A DNA stretch of 64,000 nucleotides, taken from NCBI RefSeq assembly GCF_001911425.1, contig NZ_MPPL01000001.1, positions 2,925,151 through 2,989,150 on the forward strand. Direction: 5' to 3'. Numbering within the stretch: the first letter of the stretch is position 1; each line of letters starts with the position of its first letter. Below the pieces are notes generated by a model. It had not been told where the DNA came from. It searched no databases and was given only the letters and a program-made list of their open reading frames with translations. This document shows positions 57,294-64,000 of the stretch, piece after piece. Made by a program: the position numbers and the translations under genes. Source of the DNA: Mucilaginibacter polytrichastri. GTDB lineage: Bacteria > Bacteroidota > Bacteroidia > Sphingobacteriales > Sphingobacteriaceae.

Positions 57294-59396
57294 ATGAGAA
57301 AATGCTGCCTGTTACTGTGTTTTATACTTGGCTTACTTAATGTTAGCGCCCAAAATGGATCTCAAAAACTTTGGTGGAAACAAAATAACCTGCGGGTTAT
57401 CCAGGCCAACCTGCCAGATTATAAAGCAGCTACCCTCAACCCCGATTCGCTGGTTGAAGACCTCATGGCATGTTCGGCTAATACGCTGATTATTAATGCG
57501 GGCGGCATTATGGCTTTTTATCCCACTAAGCTGGATTTTGAATACACCAATCCATACCTAAAACCCAATAACATGCTGGGTAATGTGGTTGCCAAATGCC
57601 ATCAGCATGGTATTAAGGTAATTGTTCGGTTTGATTTTAGCCGGGTGCACGAAAGCATTTTTAAAGCTCACCCCGACTGGTGCTATATTTCGCCCAAGGG
57701 CGAGCGCATTATTAATACAGATATGTATGCGGTATCCATCAACGCACCTTATGTACAGCAGCATGCTTTCCAGATCATTAGCGAAGTGATGGATAAATAC
57801 CCCGTAGATGGTATATTCCTGAATATGCCGGGCTACCAGGTAAACAACTCATACGAAGGCAAATACCTGGGCATAGACCAAAACGAGTATGATAAAAAAC
57901 GCTTTGCCGACTACAGCAAAGGCATGGTGCTGCCCAAAGAAGAAAACAAAGCCGACCCGGTATACCAAAAGTACCTGGAATTTAAAAAATTCACGGGTGA
58001 TGACTGGTCAAAGCGACTGTATGATTTGGTGAAAGCTAAGAACCCGCAGATTGCGATATGCACCTATACCGATAAGTATGTGGATATTATACGACACGAA
58101 TCGCAGGCGAACAGCAGCCTGCCCTACTGGCCATACACCGCGTCTGACAATGTGAATAATGCAGCACACTCCTATCCAACGCATATTATCAGCAATGCCA
58201 GTATCCAGCAAATCTCCTTTCAATCGCGCTACAATGCGGTAGAACCACAGGAAGTTGCCATCAGGTTATACGAAAATATAGCCAATGGCTCGGGCTTGGA
58301 TATGAGCATGATGGGCGATATGCGGGGTTATGAAGATGAACGCAATTTTGATGTGATCAAAAAAATTTACGGCCTGCATAAAAAGTACGAATCTTATTTT
58401 GGTAACTATACTTCGGTGGCCAAAGTAGCCCTTATTGCACCGGGCTTATGGCCTAGCGGCTTGCCCATGCAGGAATATCGCGGCATACAATTAATACTGA
58501 AAGAAGCGCATATCCCTTTCGATATAATTGTGGATGAACAGATCCAAAACCTGCCAGATAAGATCAAAGCTTATAAACTTTTGATATTGCCCGATATTAC
58601 CTATCTCAACACAAAAGCTATTGATGTATTGAAAGATGCCGCGGAACACGGCAGCAACATTATTGCCACCAATACCGCGCTGAATGACAATCCCGAAGCC
58701 CTGATGAATTTATTTGGAGCAAAGATCACCACCAAAGACTATGATGGCGGCGGTAATTATCTAAGCATCGATAACAAAACCACCTTTAAACGGCTAAGCA
58801 AGCAAACCATGGTTTTCCTGAAATTCAACCTAGGTCTATATGATCTTTCGGCTGCGGATGAAAGGTTTTTGCCTATCCTGAGCAAAGGCCGCCCCGGCCC
58901 ACCGGAGATTATTGGCGGGCATAAGCCAACCGGTAATTATGGTATGGCAATCAAAAAACATGGGGCTAGTTCGGCAGTACTTATGCCGTTTAACATTGGC
59001 AGGCTGTATTATCAAAATGGCTATGAAGAGCACAAGAACATCTTTTTAGATGTAATAGACCGCATTTATCCGCAAGCAGCGCAGCAAATAATTACCAATG
59101 CTCCTGCCCGGGTTGAAGTACTGCTGCAGCAATACGGTAAAAACAATGCAGTTAATCGAAGCAAAAAAGATGGCTTGATCCTCCACCTCATTAACCTCAC
59201 CGGTTTTAGCGGGGCTACCTACTTTGATCCGCTTCCGCTGTATAACCTAACTTTTAAAATCAAATCCGACTTTAAACCAACTAAATTGGTTACCATGACC
59301 ACACAGCAACCTATTAATTTTTTGTGGAAGGATGGATACGTAAGCTTTACTGTGAAGAATTTGAATGAGTTTAATAGTATTTTGATTAATAAATAA
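57294..59396 (+). CDS. Secreted glycoside-hydrolase-like protein with beta-galactosidase trimerisation-like domain
   Basis: Signal peptide; TIM-barrel-like motifs (GIKVIVRFDFSRVHE, DGIFLNMPGY), later IAPGLWPSG/ILPDITYL domain. Confidence 0.7.
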   Translation: MRKCCLLLCFILGLLNVSAQNGSQKLWWKQNNLRVIQANLPDYKAATLNPDSLVEDLMACSANTLIINAGGIMAFYPTKLDFEYTNPYLKPNNMLGNVVAKCHQHGIKVIVRFDFSRVHESIFKAHPDWCYISPKGERIINTDMYAVSINAPYVQQHAFQIISEVMDKYPVDGIFLNMPGYQVNNSYEGKYLGIDQNEYDKKRFADYSKGMVLPKEENKADPVYQKYLEFKKFTGDDWSKRLYDLVKAKNPQIAICTYTDKYVDIIRHESQANSSLPYWPYTASDNVNNAAHSYPTHIISNASIQQISFQSRYNAVEPQEVAIRLYENIANGSGLDMSMMGDMRGYEDERNFDVIKKIYGLHKKYESYFGNYTSVAKVALIAPGLWPSGLPMQEYRGIQLILKEAHIPFDIIVDEQIQNLPDKIKAYKLLILPDITYLNTKAIDVLKDAAEHGSNIIATNTALNDNPEALMNLFGAKITTKDYDGGGNYLSIDNKTTFKRLSKQTMVFLKFNLGLYDLSAADERFLPILSKGRPGPPEIIGGHKPTGNYGMAIKKHGASSAVLMPFNIGRLYYQNGYEEHKNIFLDVIDRIYPQAAQQIITNAPARVEVLLQQYGKNNAVNRSKKDGLILHLINLTGFSGATYFDPLPLYNLTFKIKSDFKPTKLVTMTTQQPINFLWKDGYVSFTVKNLNEFNSILINK

Positions 59397-59410
59397 GCCG
59401 TTAAATTCCT

Positions 59411-59508
59411 TTGTCATATCGACGAAGGAAGAATCTTCTTCACTATAAAAGTGTGCAATACAAAGTGAAGAAGATTCTTCGCTAACGCTCTGGATGACAA
59501 TAAACATA
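59411..59508. repeat. Inverted-repeat element, perfect 17-bp core arms, TTGTCAT/ATGACAA ends
   Basis: GAAGAATCTTCTTCACT (59428-59444) and AGTGAAGAAGATTCTTC (59464-59480). Confidence 0.8.
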
Positions 59509-59516
59509 TGTAATCT

Positions 59517-60392
59517 CTAATACTTTTTAACCGGAGCAATCGGCGTCTTAAAACAATCATTATCTACAAACCAATCTGTTAACCGGCCGGGCCAGTTTTT
59601 GAGGCTTTGCAGTGTAGAACGTATGCCGGTGTTAAAGGCATGATTACCCTTAGAGAAGATATGCGCTTCGACAGAGACACCTGCTTCGCGATACTTTTGC
59701 AGCAATTTAACTACCGGCGGCGAGCAGCATTCGTCATCATTGGCCACCACTAAAAAGGCCGGAGGCGCATCGGGTGGAATTACATCGGGCACACCCAGCG
59801 GACCGGGGTATACCAGGATCATAAAATTGGGTTTAAAATTGGCCTGTTCAATGGGGTCGGTAGCTTTGGGGTTGCCGGTACCTTTTTCGAATGCGATCCA
59901 ATCTACCACCTCACCACCTGCCGAAAAGCCCATGATACCCAAACGGTTTGGGTCGAAGTTCCATTTACCGGCATTACTACGTACTATCCGCATGGCACGT
60001 TCAGCATCCTGTTTGGCATGTACCTGCAGTTTATAGGGCGAATTGGTATCGCGCGCCAAACGGTATTTCAATACGGCAACCACAAAACCCTGCCGGGTTA
60101 AAAGCTGTGCGGCTTCGCGCCCTTCAGAATTGATTACGAGCATGCGGTGGCCACCACCCGGGCAAATCAATATTGCCGCACCATTGGCTTTATCTTTGGG
60201 CGGCATGTAAACCGTAATAGTTGGGTTATTGATATTGTAGGGATACTTACCGCCTTTCTCCGGTTCGTCCTTACGGTTCTCGAAACCCGGTGCGCCGCTT
60301 TTCCAAAGTGGAATAATGGTCGAATCGCGCTGGGCAAAAGCCGTAAACGGCAGCAATGTTAGCAGGTACAAACACAGTTTCATTTTTGCCAT
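59517..60392 (-). CDS. Secreted alpha/beta hydrolase (carbohydrate-esterase/BD-FAE-like)
   Basis: AAILICPGGGHRML, LGIMGFSAGGEVVDW, PPAFLVVANDDECC, signal peptide. Confidence 0.88.
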   Translation of the reverse strand: MAKMKLCLYLLTLLPFTAFAQRDSTIIPLWKSGAPGFENRKDEPEKGGKYPYNINNPTITVYMPPKDKANGAAILICPGGGHRMLVINSEGREAAQLLTRQGFVVAVLKYRLARDTNSPYKLQVHAKQDAERAMRIVRSNAGKWNFDPNRLGIMGFSAGGEVVDWIAFEKGTGNPKATDPIEQANFKPNFMILVYPGPLGVPDVIPPDAPPAFLVVANDDECCSPPVVKLLQKYREAGVSVEAHIFSKGNHAFNTGIRSTLQSLKNWPGRLTDWFVDNDCFKTPIAPVKKY

Positions 60393-60397
60393 GGGTT

Positions 60398-60425
60398 ATT
60401 TGTCATTATTCATTTGTCATTATTC
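60398..60425. repeat. 14-bp perfect tandem duplication
   Basis: ATTTGTCATTATTC x2, followed by a partial third copy ATTTG. Confidence 0.85.
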
Positions 60426-60573
60426 ATTTGGATATAGCCCATTAATCCCTCAGATCGAATTATGGTCACATTTATATTAAAACAACATTGCAGCAATCGG
60501 TAGCCAAGCCTGCGTCAGGTTGTTGCAATGTATATGATTAAAAACCATTACGGGTGGCAAATATAATGCTTGT

Positions 60574-62040
60574 TTAACTCCACAACCTATCCCACGATCG
60601 TTTTTCGTTCCACTCTGGAGTAGGTACAAAATACGATTTATCTTTCGGGTCGAGGTGTTGTTTCAGCACCTCATCATTAAGCTCAATACCCAAACCCGGC
60701 GAATTAGGCACGTTGGCAAATCCTTTGGTAATGAGCGGATTTTTATCTACCGTTTTCACAAAATCAGGCCAGTAAGGCAGGTCGATATTATGGTGTTCCA
60801 GCGCCAGGAAATTCTCTGTAGCGGCGGCACAATGCACGTTGGCCATAAACGCAACCGGTGTACCGGCAAAGTGCATAGCCATGGCCACGCCTTTTTCCTG
60901 CGCATAATCGCCTATCTTTTTGGTTTCGAGCAAACCGCCCGATGAGGACAGATCGGGGTGAATTATATCCACCGCGTGGGCATCTACCAATTTCATAAAT
61001 TCTTCTTTCAGGTAAATATCCTCGCCGGTAGCAATTGGGGTATCTACCGTTTGAGAAATCTCTTTTAGCTGTTCGGTAAATTCCCAGGGCACGGTATCCT
61101 CCATCCAGGCCAACCGGTATGGTTCCAGCTTTTTGGCCAGGCGGATAATATTATTCATATCAAAATGCCCAAAATGGTCTGACGAGAGCGGCACATCATA
61201 ACCAACCGCGGTGCGCACCTTATCTACATATTTGGCAATCTCATCCAAACCCTTATCAGTAAGCTGCACCTGTGTAAAAGGGTGTTTGGTATTGCCCAGC
61301 GTCATCGGCCTGTCGTTCCACTGGCCGCCTTTACCTTTCCAAAAGTTGGAGTTTACGGTTGTACCGGGGATATCTTTCACCAGCTCAATACCCAGGTCCA
61401 TTTTAAGCCAGGTATAACCTTTGTCCTGCAAACGGTCTTTTACCTTCGCGCTAAACACGTTAGAATCTTCCTCTTCCGGGGTATCGGCATACAACCTGAT
61501 GGTATCACGATATTTACCGCCCAATAGCTGATAGGCAGGCACATTATAGGCTTTACCGGCCAAATCCCACAGGGCCATCTCAACGCCGCATACGCCACCG
61601 GCCTGGCGGCCATGATGCCCAAACTGTTTAATGCTTTTAAACAACAGTTCTACATTGCAGGGGTTCATGCCCAGTAAACGGCTTTTCAGCATTAGGGCAT
61701 AGCGTACATCGCCGCCATCACGCACTTCGCCCAAACCGTAAATACCCTGGTTGGTATCAATGCGGATAATCGGGCAACGGCCAACGGTTGTCATCGGCAC
61801 GCAATAGCGCATATCGGTAATTTTCAACTCAGAGGGGTTACTATTGCGGTTTACTTTAGAGGTTGATTGTGCCAGCGTATCCTCTATCGGCGAAAACATA
61901 AAGCCGCCCAGGGCCAGCCCGCCTCCCAAAGCTGCCTTCTTTATAAAATCTCGTCGGTTGTCGGGCTGCTTGTCCTCCACGGTTATAGTTTGCTTCGGGG
62001 TGTTGTTCTCCGAAATGTACTTCTTAAATAGGTTTTTCAT
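60574..62040 (-). CDS. Tat-type exported enolase-superfamily (mandelate racemase/muconate lactonizing) protein
   Basis: NRRDFIKKAALGGG leader; GVEMALWDLAGKAYNVPAYQLLGG, WLKMDLG, WMEDTVPWE, IATGEDIYL. Confidence 0.92.
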   Translation of the reverse strand: MKNLFKKYISENNTPKQTITVEDKQPDNRRDFIKKAALGGGLALGGFMFSPIEDTLAQSTSKVNRNSNPSELKITDMRYCVPMTTVGRCPIIRIDTNQGIYGLGEVRDGGDVRYALMLKSRLLGMNPCNVELLFKSIKQFGHHGRQAGGVCGVEMALWDLAGKAYNVPAYQLLGGKYRDTIRLYADTPEEEDSNVFSAKVKDRLQDKGYTWLKMDLGIELVKDIPGTTVNSNFWKGKGGQWNDRPMTLGNTKHPFTQVQLTDKGLDEIAKYVDKVRTAVGYDVPLSSDHFGHFDMNNIIRLAKKLEPYRLAWMEDTVPWEFTEQLKEISQTVDTPIATGEDIYLKEEFMKLVDAHAVDIIHPDLSSSGGLLETKKIGDYAQEKGVAMAMHFAGTPVAFMANVHCAAATENFLALEHHNIDLPYWPDFVKTVDKNPLITKGFANVPNSPGLGIELNDEVLKQHLDPKDKSYFVPTPEWNEKRSWDRLWS

Positions 62041-62631
62041 GTATGTTTTTATAGTTAGTTAAGTTTACCTGGTTCTGCTTTTCTTATATATTTATCCGGC
62101 TGCTTGCTACTGATACACAGGCAGGAAGTAAAAAATCAGTTCCTTTGTAATGCTTTAGCTTCATTTCGTTTGGTTCAAGTACTATTGCTTACGGTAATAT
62201 TTTTTGTTTTCAAAAAGGCAATAGCCCCCACTTAACCCTTACTAAAGAGAGCCTTGTTAAAATCCTTGAAAAGCAAAAAGAATTGGTTTATAATTCGCAG
62301 GGCTGGTGATGATGAATATGGTCATTATTGATACCTTCACCTATTACCCAATACAAATAAAAACAATAGCTGAGATGTAAACTTTTATTATCAAAGCATT
62401 TTTTTGTGCTATATTGACAGGAATAGTAACTGCTACCTTGCTTAAAAACAACCACACTAAGGCTTATTAACTTGCATGCATCTGGCTTTTATAAACACTA
62501 TATTTATTGTATTATTAATATATTGCAGGCTATTATTAAATAATTTATATACGCTGGCAACCTTTTGATGAGGCTTTACGTGATAGGTATAAAATGAATG
62601 TTTAAACCATAAAGTAGCAGTACGATCCTGT

Positions 62632-63264
62632 ATGGGAGAAGCAGACTTACACGAACTAATTTCCGCTTGTATTCAGCAGGAAAGAAAAAGTCAAAAAATG
62701 CTGTATAATGCATTTTATGGCTTCGCTATGGGTATATGTTTGCGGTATGCCAATAACCGCTATGAAGCTTCTGAAATTATGAACCAGGGCTTTATGAAGG
62801 TATTTACCAGCTTGCATAAATACGATAGCTCGCGGCCGTTTAAAGCCTGGATGGGCCGCATTATGATGAACATGTCGATAGATTACTATCGCAGTAACCT
62901 TAAGATGGCCTACACAGACGACCTGGAAAAGGCCGAAAATATAACGCATAACGATTTACCAGACCAAAAACTACACTATAACGAACTGCTAGCCATGATA
63001 CAGCAGCTGCCCCAAGCTGCCCGGACAGTATTTAACCTTTTCGCTATTGAAGGCTACTCGCACGAAGAAATTGGTGAGCTGCTGGGCATATCTGCCGGCA
63101 CTTCTAAATCTAACTTATTTAAAGCAAGAGAAAAACTGAAGAAAATGATATTGAAAGCTGCCGAAATACCTAAAAATTTTAACGGCACTAATAATACACA
63201 AATTGTAGCCATTAGCAATGGCAACCTGTACCTGGGCTTTTTGAATAATGGGATAAGGTTATGA
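62632..63264 (+). CDS. RNA polymerase sigma-70 factor, ECF subfamily
   Basis: RPFKAWMGRIMMNMSIDYYR, LPQAARTVFNLFAIEGYSHEEIGELLGISAGTSKSNLFKAREKLKK. Confidence 0.94.
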   Translation: MGEADLHELISACIQQERKSQKMLYNAFYGFAMGICLRYANNRYEASEIMNQGFMKVFTSLHKYDSSRPFKAWMGRIMMNMSIDYYRSNLKMAYTDDLEKAENITHNDLPDQKLHYNELLAMIQQLPQAARTVFNLFAIEGYSHEEIGELLGISAGTSKSNLFKAREKLKKMILKAAEIPKNFNGTNNTQIVAISNGNLYLGFLNNGIRL

Positions 63265-64000
63265 TAGACGACGAAGAAAATAACTTAGACCATAGATTTA
63301 AGGAAGGCCTATCCAATGCCGAGGACAACATTGCGTTTCGCAATGCTGACTGGGATGCTATGGAAAAATTATTGGATGAAAAGAAAAGGCGCAAAGGCTT
63401 TATTTTCCGCCTGCCTGTCATCATAAGCGGCATAGCAGCTATGCTGTTAATGGCCTTAGGCTTCTTCTTTTTACGCACCGGAAACAAACCCGGAGCAAAT
63501 AAAAATGATGTGGCAAACGTAAAACCAGCTCATCCAAATTCATTAAACAACACCACGGATACGGCCATCAGCAATGGCACTAACCTGGCAAACAATAACC
63601 CCAACACTATCGATAAAACATCTACTTATAAAAATCCGTCAAAAGGAAATTCTGCTGCTCGTGGCACGTTAAAAAATCAACCTATCGTTAAAAACTCAAC
63701 TGAGTTAGTCGCTGGTTTAAATACTAAACCCCACAAAAAAGTCACGGGGAAAACAAATGGTGTTGTTAAAAATAGTGATATAGAAAGCGGAATATCAAAC
63801 GATGGTAAACTGGTGTATCAGCATAATGGAAGTAAAACAGACATCTTGAATACGACAGATGAGACAGCTATAAAAAATAGCAATGCCGACCTTGCTAATG
63901 CTTCCGGAACTGCTGTATTGAGTATTGATACCGGCTTAGCCGTAGCCAACTTAAGTGCTACCGACAAACAATTGAATAACAGCAGTAACCGTTATGTTGC
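63261..64000 (+). CDS. Hypothetical single-TM protein (anti-sigma/outer-membrane-protein-like), truncated by window end
   Basis: ATGA overlap with the sigma factor; MIDDEENNLDHRFKEGLSNAEDNIAFRNADWDAMEKLLDEKKRRKGFIFRLPVIISGIAAMLLMALGFFFL. Confidence 0.7.
   Translation, partial: MIDDEENNLDHRFKEGLSNAEDNIAFRNADWDAMEKLLDEKKRRKGFIFRLPVIISGIAAMLLMALGFFFLRTGNKPGANKNDVANVKPAHPNSLNNTTDTAISNGTNLANNNPNTIDKTSTYKNPSKGNSAARGTLKNQPIVKNSTELVAGLNTKPHKKVTGKTNGVVKNSDIESGISNDGKLVYQHNGSKTDILNTTDETAIKNSNADLANASGTAVLSIDTGLAVANLSATDKQLNNSSNRYV

Overview
The gene content, the SusC/SusD pair and the TAnnTTTGC-like promoter elements indicate a Bacteroidota chromosome, probably Sphingobacteriaceae (Mucilaginibacter/Pedobacter-like; inference). 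The first half is mostly housekeeping: biotin carboxylase, topoisomerase IB, threonine aldolase, nuoAB, icd, purK/purE, threonine synthase, pta-ackA, and an SF1 helicase. The most notable content is phosphorus acquisition. (i) At 18.5-24.3 kb, a TonB receptor, a beta-helix lipoprotein and a MINPP-type histidine phosphatase sit behind tandem 11-bp repeats with Pho-box geometry. (ii) At 34-55 kb there is a large island: a Tat-type alkaline phosphatase, a DUF5690/OPA-like transporter, a secreted PTP-like phosphatase, SusD/SusC, a metallophosphoesterase, a hexapeptide transferase, a 2H-type phosphoesterase, phnMLKJIHG, an OmpR-type response regulator, an EEP-family protein and phnN. No PhnCDE transporter or PhnP was seen. 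The PhnJ in this cluster keeps only one of the four C-terminal cysteines expected for the Fe-S/thiyl C-P lyase chemistry, although PhnI keeps its H-LKLP-H motif. This is the most unusual observation in the window. Other findings include several families of dispersed inverted repeats, a 20-bp phased array upstream of pta, divergent start codons that overlap at one CCATGG (nuoA), and a VOC-family pseudogene. All calls come from reading the sequence and supplied translations; no searches were run.
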